A DNA stretch of 64,000 nt from positions 1 through 64,000 of the forward strand of contig NZ_FRAV01000022.1 of assembly GCF_900142445.1 (NCBI RefSeq). The letters run 5' to 3'. Position numbers and translations under genes: made by a program. The stretch is from Chryseobacterium polytrichastri. Lineage in GTDB: Bacteria > Bacteroidota > Bacteroidia > Flavobacteriales > Weeksellaceae. How positions within the stretch are numbered: position 1 is the stretch's first letter; every line of letters starts with the position of its first letter. This document shows positions 15,974 through 25,220 of the stretch, piece after piece. The notes below the pieces were generated by a model. That model worked only from the letters and a program-made list of their open reading frames with translations, was not told the origin of the DNA and made no database searches.

Positions 15974-18790
15974 ATGGACAGATTTTCATTCCTAAACGCA
16001 GCTCATTCTCAATTAATTGAGGATTTATACCAACAGTATTTAAAATTCCCGGACTCTTTAGAACCATCATGGAAATCCTTCTTTCAAGGATTCGATTTTG
16101 CTTTGGAGAACTACGGGGAAGGCGATAACATCCAATATATCCAAGCTCCGGCTAGTGCTGCTCCAGCAGTACAGCAAATATCTCAGGCAGCAGCTAACGG
16201 CGAAGTTCCTGAGCATATCAAAAAAGAATTTAAAGTAGTAAACCTTATTGAGGCTTACAGAACGAGAGGCCATTTGTTTACAAAAACAAACCCTGTTAGA
16301 GAAAGAAGACACTACACTCCAACTTTAGATATCGAAAATTTTGGTCTTGATAAGGCTGATTTAAATACAAAGTTCAACTGTGCTGTTGAAACAGGAATGA
16401 AAGAGCCTGCAACTTTACAGGAGCTTATCAAACATTTAGAAAGTATTTATTGTGATTCTATTGGTGTTGAGTATACCTACATCAACAATGTTGAAGAAAA
16501 AGACTTTATCAAAAAATGGTTACAGGTAAACGAAAACCATCCAAGTCTTTCTGCTAACGAGAAAACTGATATTTTATTGAAGTTGAATCAGGCAGTAGCT
16601 TTTGAAAACTATCTTCACACAAAATTTGTGGGACAAAAAAGATTCTCTCTTGAAGGAGGTGAAACATTGATTCCTGCGTTGGATCAATTGATTTCAAGAT
16701 CTTCTCAGTTAGGAGTTGATGAAGTTGTTCTAGGAATGGCTCACAGAGGTAGACTGAATGTTTTATCTAATATTTTCGGGAAGTCTTACAAGCAGATTTT
16801 CTCAGAATTTGAAGGAAAAGAATTTGAAGAAGATGTATTCTCTGGTGATGTTAAATATCACTTAGGTTCATCTAAAAAAATAAAAACAGCTTCTGGAGAA
16901 GAAGTAGCAATTAACCTTACTCCAAACCCATCTCACTTAGAAACAGTTTCTGCTCTTGTGGAGGGGATTTGTCGTGCTAAAATAGATGACAAATACAAAG
17001 GAGACAGTTCTAAAATTTTACCAATCGTAATTCACGGTGACGGTGCATTGGCAGGACAAGGTATTGCATATGAAGTTGCTCAGATGATGACGTTGGAAGG
17101 ATATAGAACAGGAGGAACTGTTCATATCGTAGTAAACAACCAGGTTTCATTTACAACTAACTTTGCAGACGCAAGATCTTCAACGTATTGTACAGACATT
17201 GCTAAAGTTACAGAATCTCCTGTAATGCACGTAAATGCTGATGATGCTGAAGCGGTAGTACATGCCATTCATTTTGCTGCTGATTTCAGAGCGAAGTTTG
17301 GAAAAGACGTTTATATTGATTTATTGGGATATAGAAAATATGGTCATAACGAAGGGGATGAACCAAGATTTACACAGCCTAATTTATATAAACTAATTTC
17401 TAAGCACCCGAATCCAAGAGAGATTTATAAAGATAAATTAATCAACGACAGCATTATTTCTAACGATGTTCTTAAGAAAATGGAAACTGATTTCAAAGCG
17501 CTTTTAGATAAAGACTTTGATGCTTCTAAAGAGATCGAGAAAAATGTAATGGACTTGTTTATGTCTGAAGATTGGGTAAACTATCCTATTGGAAAAAGAG
17601 GCGCTGTTCAATTACCTGTTGATACAAAATATGACTTAGAGAAGTTGAAAGAATTGGCAATCAAAATGTCAACACTTCCGGCTGATAAAAAGTTTATTAA
17701 TAAAATTACAAGACTTTTCGAAAACCGTCTTAAAGCAATCGACGGAAATTCTTTAGATTGGGCATTAGGAGAGTGGTTAGCATATGCTACATTGCTTACT
17801 GAAGGTCACAACGTAAGACTTTCTGGGGAAGATGTTGAAAGAGGAACATTCTCTCACAGACACGCAGTTGTAAAAACTGAAGATACTGAAGAAGAATTCA
17901 TCCCGTTAAGACACGTTTCTGAAAGCAGATTTGATGTTTTCAATTCTCACCTTTCTGAATATGGTGTTCTAGGATTTGATTATGGCTATGCTATGGTTTC
18001 TCCTAATACATTAACAATTTGGGAAGCTCAGTTTGGAGATTTCGTAAATGGAGCTCAGATTATTGTTGATCAATATTTAGCTGCTGCAGAAGAAAAATGG
18101 AAAATTCAGGATGGTTTGGTCATGTTATTACCTCACGGATCTGAAGGTCAGGGTGCAGAACACTCTTCAGCAAGATTAGAAAGATTCTTAACGCTTTGTG
18201 CAAACGAAAATATGGTGGTAGCGAATATTACGTCGCCTGCTAACTATTTCCACTTGTTGAGAAGACAACTAAAATGGACTTTCAGAAAACCATTGATCGT
18301 GATGAGTCCAAAATCTCTATTGAGACATCCAAAAGTAGTTTCTCCATTAGAAGATTTTGCTACAGGAAGTTTCCAGCCGATCTTAGACGATCCAACTGCT
18401 GATCCTAAAAAAGTAGAAAAATTAGTTCTTTGTTCAGGTAAATTATACTTCGAATTATTGGCTAAAAAAGAAGAATTAAACGCTGAAAATATTGCTTTGG
18501 TAAGATTTGAACAGTTGTATCCTTTACAAAACGATGCAATCGAGGCGATCTTCAATAAATATGAGAACAAAAAAGAAATTGTTTGGGCTCAGGAAGAACC
18601 AGAAAATATGGGGGCTTGGTCTTACATCTTAAGAAACTTCAGAGATACAGGAATTCAGGTTATTTCTCCTGTTCCTAGTGGTGCTCCGGCTCCGGGAAGT
18701 CATAAAATGTTCGAGAAAAACCAGAATGCAGTGATCAACAGAGTTTTCGACAGAGACGATGCTCCTGCTAAAAGACCTGTAACAGCTTAA
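15974..18790 (+). CDS. sucA: 2-oxoglutarate dehydrogenase E1 component
   Basis: A 938-residue thiamine-diphosphate-dependent E1 subunit that decarboxylates 2-oxoglutarate in the TCA cycle and passes the succinyl group to the lipoyl arm of E2. The N-terminal FLNAAHSQLIEDLYQQYLKF helix binds E2. GMAHRGRLNVL and the ThDP motif beginning HGDGALAGQGIAYE are intact, and the C-terminal transketolase-like pyrimidine domain has LLPHGSEGQGAEHSSARLER. Length is normal for the family. sucB follows after 40 bases, forming the classical E1-E2 pair; lpd (E3) is not in this window. Confidence 0.97.
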   Translation: MDRFSFLNAAHSQLIEDLYQQYLKFPDSLEPSWKSFFQGFDFALENYGEGDNIQYIQAPASAAPAVQQISQAAANGEVPEHIKKEFKVVNLIEAYRTRGHLFTKTNPVRERRHYTPTLDIENFGLDKADLNTKFNCAVETGMKEPATLQELIKHLESIYCDSIGVEYTYINNVEEKDFIKKWLQVNENHPSLSANEKTDILLKLNQAVAFENYLHTKFVGQKRFSLEGGETLIPALDQLISRSSQLGVDEVVLGMAHRGRLNVLSNIFGKSYKQIFSEFEGKEFEEDVFSGDVKYHLGSSKKIKTASGEEVAINLTPNPSHLETVSALVEGICRAKIDDKYKGDSSKILPIVIHGDGALAGQGIAYEVAQMMTLEGYRTGGTVHIVVNNQVSFTTNFADARSSTYCTDIAKVTESPVMHVNADDAEAVVHAIHFAADFRAKFGKDVYIDLLGYRKYGHNEGDEPRFTQPNLYKLISKHPNPREIYKDKLINDSIISNDVLKKMETDFKALLDKDFDASKEIEKNVMDLFMSEDWVNYPIGKRGAVQLPVDTKYDLEKLKELAIKMSTLPADKKFINKITRLFENRLKAIDGNSLDWALGEWLAYATLLTEGHNVRLSGEDVERGTFSHRHAVVKTEDTEEEFIPLRHVSESRFDVFNSHLSEYGVLGFDYGYAMVSPNTLTIWEAQFGDFVNGAQIIVDQYLAAAEEKWKIQDGLVMLLPHGSEGQGAEHSSARLERFLTLCANENMVVANITSPANYFHLLRRQLKWTFRKPLIVMSPKSLLRHPKVVSPLEDFATGSFQPILDDPTADPKKVEKLVLCSGKLYFELLAKKEELNAENIALVRFEQLYPLQNDAIEAIFNKYENKKEIVWAQEEPENMGAWSYILRNFRDTGIQVISPVPSGAPAPGSHKMFEKNQNAVINRVFDRDDAPAKRPVTA

Positions 18791-18830
18791 TTAAAATAAT
18801 ACTCAATTAAAAAATAAAAAAATACTCAAT

Positions 18831-20078
18831 ATGTCAATTTTAGAAATGAAAGTTCCTTCACCGGGCGAATCAATTACAGAAGTTGAAATTGCAACTTGGC
18901 TTGTAAACGATGGTGATTATGTAGAAAAAGATCAACCTATCGCTGAAGTAGACTCAGACAAAGCAACGCTTGAATTACCTGCAGAACAAAGTGGAATTAT
19001 TACTTTAAAAGCTGAAGAAGGTGATGTAGTACAAGTAGGTCAGGTAGTTTGTTTAATTGATATGGATGCTGCTAAGCCAGAAGGTGCTGCGCCGGCTGCT
19101 CCAAAACAAGAAGAGGCTCCTAAAGCTGCTGAACCAGCTAAAACAGAAGCTCCAAAACCAGCTGCACCAGTTGCTGCACCTCAAACGTATGCTTCTGGAG
19201 CTCCATCTCCTGCTGCTAAGAAAATTCTTGATGAAAAGGGTATTGATGCATCACAAGTTGCTGGACAAGGTAGAGACGGAAGAATCACTAAAACTGACGC
19301 CGAATTGGCTGCTGTTCCTGCAATGGGAGGAAATTCATTAACAGCTACAGGTTCTAGAGCTTCAACAACAACTAAACTTTCTGTTCTTAGAAGAAAGATC
19401 GCTTCAAGATTAGTTTCTGTGAAGAATGAAACAGCAATGTTAACTACTTTCAATGAAGTTGACATGTCTGAAATCTTTAGACTAAGAAAGCAATATAAAG
19501 AAGAATTTGCTCAAAAACACGGAGTAGGACTTGGTTTCATGTCTTTCTTTACTAAAGCGGTTACAAGAGCGTTAAAATTATATCCTGATGTAAATGCATC
19601 AATTGACGGAGATTTCAAAATTAACTATGATTTCTGCGATATTTCAATTGCTGTTTCAGGTCCTAAAGGATTAATGGTTCCGGTATTAAGAAATGCTGAA
19701 AACATGTCTTTCAAAGGAGTAGAAGCTAACATTAAAGATCTAGCTGTTAAAGTAAGAGACGGGAAAATCACTGTTGATGAAATGACTGGTGGTACATTCA
19801 CTATTACAAATGGTGGTACTTTCGGATCTATGTTATCTACACCAATTATCAACCCACCTCAATCTGCAATCTTAGGAATGCACAACATTATTCAAAGACC
19901 GGTTGCGGTTGACGGACAAGTAGTAATTCGTCCAATGATGTATGTTGCGATGTCTTATGACCACAGAATTATTGACGGAAAAGAGTCTGTAGGATTCTTG
20001 GTAGCAGTAAAAGAAGGTATCGACAACCCTGTTGAAATATTAATGGGAGGTGACGAAAGAAGAGGTTTAGAATTATAA
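18831..20078 (+). CDS. sucB: dihydrolipoyllysine-residue succinyltransferase (E2 of 2-oxoglutarate dehydrogenase)
   Basis: A 415-residue E2 subunit. One lipoyl domain (residues 1-78) carries the lipoylation lysine K44 in [10 protein letters not shown]. An Ala/Pro-rich linker follows (about 80-125), then a peripheral-subunit-binding domain around [20 protein letters not shown], and the catalytic acyltransferase domain with [15 protein letters not shown] near the C-terminus. The low-complexity linker is normal for E2 proteins. It is encoded directly after sucA and is followed by a strong terminator. Confidence 0.96.
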   Translation: MSILEMKVPSPGESITEVEIATWLVNDGDYVEKDQPIAEVDSDKATLELPAEQSGIITLKAEEGDVVQVGQVVCLIDMDAAKPEGAAPAAPKQEEAPKAAEPAKTEAPKPAAPVAAPQTYASGAPSPAAKKILDEKGIDASQVAGQGRDGRITKTDAELAAVPAMGGNSLTATGSRASTTTKLSVLRRKIASRLVSVKNETAMLTTFNEVDMSEIFRLRKQYKEEFAQKHGVGLGFMSFFTKAVTRALKLYPDVNASIDGDFKINYDFCDISIAVSGPKGLMVPVLRNAENMSFKGVEANIKDLAVKVRDGKITVDEMTGGTFTITNGGTFGSMLSTPIINPPQSAILGMHNIIQRPVAVDGQVVIRPMMYVAMSYDHRIIDGKESVGFLVAVKEGIDNPVEILMGGDERRGLEL

Positions 20079-20104
20079 TTACAAATAATTTAATATAATC
20101 TTAT

Positions 20105-20133
20105 AATCTCGCCTTAAAAAAGGCGAGATTTTT
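20105..20133 (+). terminator. intrinsic terminator of sucAB
   Basis: Perfect 11-bp stem (AATCTCGCCTT/AAGGCGAGATT) with a short A loop and a T tail, 27 bases after the sucB stop. Confidence 0.88.
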
Positions 20134-20156
20134 GTATATATTTAGCAAATACAAAA

Positions 20157-20546
20157 ATGATGTTCTCAAAAATGACTTCAAATATCAAAGTTTCAGTAAT
20201 ACCTGAATATGATAGTAAAAACAGTTATCCATCTGAAAACCGTTATGTTTTCAAATACAGCATAACGATAGAAAACGACGGAGGTTTTCCTATAAAAATT
20301 CTTAAAAGAAAATGGTTAATTTTTGACGTAGGATTTGGATATACAGAGATTACAGGCGATGGTGTAATAGGATTGACACCGGAGATTCCTGTAGGTGAAA
20401 ATTTCGCTTACTTTTCAAACGTAATGTTACGTTCCGGAGTAGGTAATATGAGTGGAAAATACTTAGTAAAGAATTTGGATACTCAGGAAAGTTTTGAGAT
20501 TGATATTCCTAAATTTAGTCTACTTTCTGAAGTTTTAAGTAATTAA
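20157..20546 (+). CDS. apaG: ApaG domain protein
   Basis: A 129-residue single-domain protein with the ApaG immunoglobulin-like fold. The conserved glycine/proline-rich segments are present: IGLTPEIPVGENFAYFSN and GVGNMSGKYLV. ApaG is linked to Co2+/Mg2+ homeostasis in gamma-proteobacteria, but its biochemical role is not settled. Two adjacent ATG codons (20157 and 20160) are possible starts. It follows the sucAB terminator, so it is probably a separate transcript. Confidence 0.88.
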   Translation: MMFSKMTSNIKVSVIPEYDSKNSYPSENRYVFKYSITIENDGGFPIKILKRKWLIFDVGFGYTEITGDGVIGLTPEIPVGENFAYFSNVMLRSGVGNMSGKYLVKNLDTQESFEIDIPKFSLLSEVLSN

Positions 20547-20636
20547 TTTTGAATATGCTTAATAAGAAAGATCGAGAATAATAGCTTAAATTAAAACATT
20601 ATTGTATGCGAGATTTGAGCTGTTTTTTTATTCAAG

Positions 20637-21191
20637 TTAAAGCTTTTTAATCTTCAGTTTCATATAATCCGAAACTTCTTCGTTGCTAGTGATGAATAAC
20701 TTCTCAAAGGCTAGTAAAGATATTTTTGCACATACTTCTGCATCCGCACCTGCTCTATGGTGTTTAAACTTTATTTGATGATATTCGGCTAGATGTTTTA
20801 ATCCGTATTTAGGGAGGTAATTCCAAGACTTCTTTGCCAGCTGAATACTACATAAATAGTCAATTTTAGGAGTAAATATTCCATAGTGATTCAGGCATGC
20901 TCTTAAAACCCCTGCATCAAAACTCGCGTTATGAGCAATCATTAATGTTCCGTACATCATATCTTGGATCTCATACCAAATCTCATCAAAAGTAGGAGAG
21001 TCTTTAACATCTTCCGGTAAAATTCCGTGAACATCAATGTTATATTGACTGAAATAAGGAAAGCTAGGAGGTTTTATCAACCATGTCTTCGTTTCAATAA
21101 TTTTAGAATCTTCTACAACACAGATTCCTACTTCGCAAGCTGAGCTTCTGTCATTAGTGGCTGTTTCGAAATCTATTGCGCAAAAATCCAT
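20637..21191 (-). CDS. 3'-5' exonuclease, DEDDh family (DnaQ-like)
   Basis: A 184-residue stand-alone exonuclease. ExoI is DFETAT (D7, E9), ExoII is HNASFDAGVLRA and ExoIII is HRAGADAEVCA, which supplies the catalytic His and Asp. All five catalytic positions of the DEDDh type are present. Such small DnaQ-like proteins can act as proofreading or RNA/DNA-trimming enzymes. It is not fused to a polymerase or GIY-YIG domain. It lies convergent with apaG and upstream of the glycosyltransferase gene on the same strand. Confidence 0.92.
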   Translation of the reverse strand: MDFCAIDFETATNDRSSACEVGICVVEDSKIIETKTWLIKPPSFPYFSQYNIDVHGILPEDVKDSPTFDEIWYEIQDMMYGTLMIAHNASFDAGVLRACLNHYGIFTPKIDYLCSIQLAKKSWNYLPKYGLKHLAEYHQIKFKHHRAGADAEVCAKISLLAFEKLFITSNEEVSDYMKLKIKKL

Positions 21192-21294
21192 TTAAAAAAG
21201 ATGTAGATTAAGTGTTTGAATTAAAAGTTTAATGTATGAATTTATTTTAAATTTCGAATAGAGCTAAACTCGAAAAATTTATTATAAGTTTAGC

Positions 21295-22263
21295 TTAGAG
21301 AAAATGTTTAAAAATCAACCATTTAGATTGATAGAAATTATCCTTTTGATATTTTTGACGAAGTTTCCAGGTTCCGGGAAGTTGTGCATAGAAGCCAAAG
21401 TGCGCTCTTACAACAGCCCAAAGATGGGGGAATCCGTGTTTAAAACCAAAATAAATTCCTGCAATTCCATCTAAACAAAGTCTGAAGAATATCAATCCTA
21501 TTAATTTAGGAAAAGGCAAGTTTTTCAACATCATAGAAAGATTATTTCTAATGTTTAAATAGGTCTTTTGGGCGCTTTGCTTATTTAAAGTTCCGCCTCC
21601 AACATGATATACGGTAGATTTTCCTGTGTAAAATATTTTCTTTCCGGAATTAATTAATCTCCAACAAAGATCAATCTCTTCCTGGTGAGCGAAAAATCTT
21701 TCATCAAAACCTTTCTGCTCCCAAAAATCTTTGGAACGGATGAAAAAACAACATCCTGAAGCCCAAAAAATTTCAGTCTCATCGTTGTATTGGCCCTTAT
21801 CTTCTTCTAAATCGTCAAATACTCTGCCTCTGCAATAAGGATAGCCAAGATTGTCGATTAAACCACCTGCAGCGCCTGCAAATTCAAAGAACTTTTTATT
21901 GGTAAAAGATAATATTTTAGGTTGAATTGCTGATATTTCAGAATTTTTTTCAAATAATTCCAACACAGGCTCTATCCAATTTTCAGTAACTTCAACATCT
22001 GAATTGAGTAAGCAATAATATTCAGCTTCAATTTCTTTCAGACCTTCATTATAACCTCCTGCAAAACCAAAATTCTTCTTATTTTTAATGATTTTAACTG
22101 AAGAAAAATAGGTCTTTACGTAATCTATAGAATCATCTGTTGAAAGATTGTCGATGACATAAATATCTGCATTTTGAGAAAACTGAACAACACTTGGTAG
22201 AAATTTTTCAAGCCAATTTTTACCATTCCAGTTTAATATGGCAACTGCTAACTTTTTCGACAT
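21295..22263 (-). CDS. family 2 glycosyltransferase
   Basis: A 322-residue GT-A enzyme. The N-terminal nucleotide-sugar-binding start AVAILNWNGKNWLEKFLPSV, the motif NFGFAGGYNEGL and the acidic LLNSDVEV (the DXD-equivalent) match rhamnosyl/N-glycan-type GT2 proteins such as WbbL-like enzymes. The C-terminal quarter contains hydrophobic stretches (FPKLIGLIFFRLCLDGIAGI) that probably attach it to the membrane. It ends the operon begun by the acyltransferase gene (6 bases apart), pointing to cell-envelope lipid or polysaccharide synthesis. Confidence 0.88.
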   Translation of the reverse strand: MSKKLAVAILNWNGKNWLEKFLPSVVQFSQNADIYVIDNLSTDDSIDYVKTYFSSVKIIKNKKNFGFAGGYNEGLKEIEAEYYCLLNSDVEVTENWIEPVLELFEKNSEISAIQPKILSFTNKKFFEFAGAAGGLIDNLGYPYCRGRVFDDLEEDKGQYNDETEIFWASGCCFFIRSKDFWEQKGFDERFFAHQEEIDLCWRLINSGKKIFYTGKSTVYHVGGGTLNKQSAQKTYLNIRNNLSMMLKNLPFPKLIGLIFFRLCLDGIAGIYFGFKHGFPHLWAVVRAHFGFYAQLPGTWKLRQKYQKDNFYQSKWLIFKHFL

Positions 22264-22269
22264 AGATAT

Positions 22270-23154
22270 CTATATTTTTTCAGAATCAAAATTTTTGATA
22301 GAGTCTTGGTATTTCCATTTTCTGTGTGACCAAAGGTAATTGTCTGGTCTTTTGCGTAAAGTGTTTTCCAATAATTTGTGGAATTTTTTCACCACCTCAT
22401 GCTCAACGAACTTTTCTCCATCAGGATAAATTCTGTGATAATTTACCTGATAAAAGCTACGTTTTACCTTCTTCATTTCACAGTAAATGATGGCAAGATC
22501 CATTCTGGTCGCCAGCTTATCATAACCTACAAAAACGGGTGTTCTTTGGTTGAGAAATTCTAATCCGTAGTTTACATGCGAAGAATGTGGCGTTTGATCT
22601 GCAACAAACATATAGATAGAATCTCCGTCATTTTTATTTCTGAAAATATTAAGAATGACTTCATTAGCTTCTAAAGCTTCATTCCCGAATTTATTTCGGA
22701 CTTTTTTCATTTGATTTTCCCAAAAATCACTGTTTACCTTTCTGTACACAGGATGACAATGGTTTTGAGGGACGATTTTGGCTAAAGCATTAATCCATTC
22801 CCAATTAAAAACATGTCCGGCAAGCAGAATTATATTTTTTCCTTCTTTTTGAGCCTCGTGAAATACATCCTGATTGATATGCTGCATCCTCACTCTTGCC
22901 TCCGTTTCTGAAATACTGAATGATTTTACGGTTTCTACCAGATAATCAGAAAAATTAAGATAGAATTTTTTTCTAATTTCTTTAATTTCTTCATCTGTTT
23001 TTTCAGGAAAAGAATTATATAAATTTTGGGTAATTACTTTTTTTCGATAGCCAACGATATAATAATTTAGAAAGAATATTACATCTGAGAATATGTATAA
23101 TATTTTCAGTGGAAGTTTAGAAATTAAGTAAAGTATTTTAATAAGGAAATTCAT
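22270..23154 (-). CDS. LpxL/HtrB-family lysophospholipid acyltransferase
   Basis: A 294-residue membrane-associated acyltransferase. The hydrophobic N-terminus (residues 3-35) anchors it, and the catalytic H(X4)E motif is H114 to E119 in LLAGHVFNWEW. The family adds secondary acyl chains to lipid A or related glycolipids; in Bacteroidota it may instead serve other lipids. It shares an operon with a GT2 gene. A perfect -7 box lies 9 bases upstream of the ATG, implying a very short leader. Confidence 0.87.
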   Translation of the reverse strand: MNFLIKILYLISKLPLKILYIFSDVIFFLNYYIVGYRKKVITQNLYNSFPEKTDEEIKEIRKKFYLNFSDYLVETVKSFSISETEARVRMQHINQDVFHEAQKEGKNIILLAGHVFNWEWINALAKIVPQNHCHPVYRKVNSDFWENQMKKVRNKFGNEALEANEVILNIFRNKNDGDSIYMFVADQTPHSSHVNYGLEFLNQRTPVFVGYDKLATRMDLAIIYCEMKKVKRSFYQVNYHRIYPDGEKFVEHEVVKKFHKLLENTLRKRPDNYLWSHRKWKYQDSIKNFDSEKI

Positions 23155-23162
23155 AAAGAATG

Positions 23163-23170
23163 CAAATTTA
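23163..23170 (-). promoter_or_regulatory. candidate -7 box of the acyltransferase-glycosyltransferase operon
   Basis: On the minus strand this is TAAATTTG, followed by C, a perfect match to the Bacteroidota -7 consensus. It is only 8 bases before the ATG, so the transcript would be almost leaderless. Confidence 0.5.
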
Positions 23171-23233
23171 GTGATAAAAAAATTATAGTTTCATTTTTGC
23201 TGATAATAAGTAATTATTTTTTACTTTTATACT

Positions 23234-23779
23234 ATGAAAAAGAGATCAATAAAATATTTTGCGGCTTTATGTTTGGCATTTGGATCTATGGCGTATGCAC
23301 AGACGGAAAAAGTGAAAGAAGATGCTGCAGTATTAGAACAAAAGAAAAAATTAGCAACAGAGGAGAAAGCAAAATTGCCTAAACCTTATAATCCAAAAGC
23401 AGATGCGCAAAAAGATATTAATGCTGTAATTGCTAAGGCTAAGAAGGAAAATAAAAATATTATTATTCAGGCAGGAGGTAATTGGTGTATCTGGTGTCTT
23501 CGTTTCAATCAGTTTGTACAGACAACTCCTGAATTAAAGGAGATTGTTGACAAAAACTATGTATATTATCATTTGAATTTTTCTCCGGATAATGAAAATA
23601 AAAAAGTCTTTGCCAAATATGTTAATACTAAAGAAAGACAAGGATATCCGTTTTTTATTGTGCTAGATAAAAATGGTAAAAAAATACATATTCAGCAGAG
23701 TGATGTTTTAGAGCATGAAAAAGGATACAGCTTAGAAAAAGTAAAAGAGTTTTTCGACAAATGGGCTCCAAAATCATAA
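23234..23779 (+). CDS. exported thioredoxin-like protein
   Basis: A 181-residue protein. Residues 1-22 are a signal peptide ending AYAQ. The mature part holds a thioredoxin fold with the active site C85-I-W-C88 in GGNWCIWCLRF. The W-C-x-W-C form and the FVQTTPELKEIVDKNYVYYH continuation resemble the DsbD C-terminal/thioredoxin_7 type. It probably reduces or forms disulfides in the periplasm. It has a short leader with a TACTTTTA box just upstream and a strong terminator shared with the convergent aldehyde dehydrogenase gene. Confidence 0.87.
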   Translation: MKKRSIKYFAALCLAFGSMAYAQTEKVKEDAAVLEQKKKLATEEKAKLPKPYNPKADAQKDINAVIAKAKKENKNIIIQAGGNWCIWCLRFNQFVQTTPELKEIVDKNYVYYHLNFSPDNENKKVFAKYVNTKERQGYPFFIVLDKNGKKIHIQQSDVLEHEKGYSLEKVKEFFDKWAPKS

Positions 23780-23784
23780 AAATT

Positions 23785-23813
23785 AAAACCGAGAAATTTT
23801 CTCGGTTTTTTTG
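23785..23813. terminator. bidirectional terminator
   Basis: A 12-bp stem (AAAACCGAGAAA paired with TTTCTCGGTTTT) between convergent genes. A long T run follows on the plus strand, so it serves the thioredoxin gene well; the A tract before it gives T on the minus strand for the aldehyde dehydrogenase gene. Confidence 0.85.
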
Positions 23814-23816
23814 TTT

Positions 23817-25178
23817 TTATAAAAACTTTTTAATCCAACCGAATTTTTTCTCGGAATAAGGTGGATATTTAATATTGGGTTCTCCCCAAGTTGCTTTTTC
23901 CAGAACAGATTTTTGATGTGAAAAGGTTTCAAAACCAAACTTTCCGTGATAATTTCCCATTCCTGAAGTTCCAACACCTCCAAAAGGAAGATTGTCATTG
24001 CCTAAATGCATCACAACATCATTAATACAGCCTCCGCCAAAAGAAAGCTTTTGAGTGAAAGCTTCTTTCTCTTCAGAATTATTGGTGAATAAGTAGGCTG
24101 AAAGTGGTTTTTCAAGTTCTATTAGATAATTCAATGTTTGATTGAAGCTTTTAAACGAGATTACAGGCAAAATAGGCCCGAAAATCTCCTCCTGCATAAC
24201 GTTATCTTCCCAATGTACATTGTTTAAAATTGTAGGTTCGATGTATAATTTTTCTTCATTGTAATTTCCACCGAAGTATATTTTTTCTTTATCGATTAAT
24301 TGAATTAATCGCTGAAAATTCTTTTGATTAATAATTCTGGTGTATTGCTCAGAACCGGGTTCATATTCAAACGCTTTAATTTGATTTCTAAGCATTTCAA
24401 TAAACTGTTCATGAATAGATTCTTCCACCAATAAATAATCAGGAGCAACGCAGGTTTGTCCGGCATTTAGAAATTTACCCCAAACAATTCGCTTGGCTGC
24501 AACTTCAAGATTAGCATCTTTAGTTATAATGGCAGGTGATTTTCCACCTAATTCTAAGGTTACCAGAGTTAAATGTTCGGCCGCCGCTTGGTAAACAATT
24601 TTCCCAACTTTGGTACTTCCGGTGAAAAATATTTTATCGAATTTCAGTTTTAATAGTTCTGTCGTTTCCTCAATTCCTCCTTCAAAAACATATAAATATT
24701 CGGGAGGAAAATTTTCATTGATGATTTTAGACATTGCTTTCATGGTGTTTTCAGCAATTTCACTTGGCTTCAAAATACAGCAGTTTCCTGCAGCCAAAGC
24801 AGCAATAATAGGTGAGAGGGATAATTGATAAGGATAGTTCCAGGCACCGATCACTAAAACACAGCCTAGCGGATCTGAGTAAATCTTGCTATTCCCAATT
24901 TGGTTAGATAGATTGGTTCTTACTTTTTTAGGTTTCGCTAAGGCATTTAAATTTTTAAGATAATAATTGATATCCTTTAAAATAAAAGAAATTTCAGTGG
25001 TAAACGTATCAAATTTAGATTTACCAAAATCTTTGTAAATAGCTTCATTTAAAAGATTTTCGTTTTCAAGAATAAGATCTCTTAATTTTTCAAGATACAT
25101 TTTCCTGAATTTTAGATTCTTTGTTTTCTGTGTATTGAAAAACTCTTTTTGTTTTGATACGATTTCCTGAATTTCCAT
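23817..25178 (-). CDS. NAD(P)-dependent aldehyde dehydrogenase, class 3 type
   Basis: A 453-residue aldehyde dehydrogenase without the N-terminal extension, as in the fatty-aldehyde/class 3 group. The nucleophile C243 is in NAGQTCVAPDYLL, the general base E209 in TLELGGKSPAI, and the cofactor-binding GSTKVGK segment is at about 187-193. The C-terminal PPYSEKKFGWIKKFL is typical. It oxidises aldehydes to acids; substrate not predictable. It is alone between a convergent thioredoxin gene and the efflux operon. Confidence 0.92.
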   Translation of the reverse strand: MEIQEIVSKQKEFFNTQKTKNLKFRKMYLEKLRDLILENENLLNEAIYKDFGKSKFDTFTTEISFILKDINYYLKNLNALAKPKKVRTNLSNQIGNSKIYSDPLGCVLVIGAWNYPYQLSLSPIIAALAAGNCCILKPSEIAENTMKAMSKIINENFPPEYLYVFEGGIEETTELLKLKFDKIFFTGSTKVGKIVYQAAAEHLTLVTLELGGKSPAIITKDANLEVAAKRIVWGKFLNAGQTCVAPDYLLVEESIHEQFIEMLRNQIKAFEYEPGSEQYTRIINQKNFQRLIQLIDKEKIYFGGNYNEEKLYIEPTILNNVHWEDNVMQEEIFGPILPVISFKSFNQTLNYLIELEKPLSAYLFTNNSEEKEAFTQKLSFGGGCINDVVMHLGNDNLPFGGVGTSGMGNYHGKFGFETFSHQKSVLEKATWGEPNIKYPPYSEKKFGWIKKFL

Positions 25179-25220
25179 AAATCAAATTTCAGGAATTATT
25201 GCAAATCTTCTGCCTAAAAA

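Noticed and set aside
21262..21295. Terminator at the end of the glycosyltransferase gene
   Set aside because: A 9-bp stem with a 16-base loop and no T run is too weak to call.
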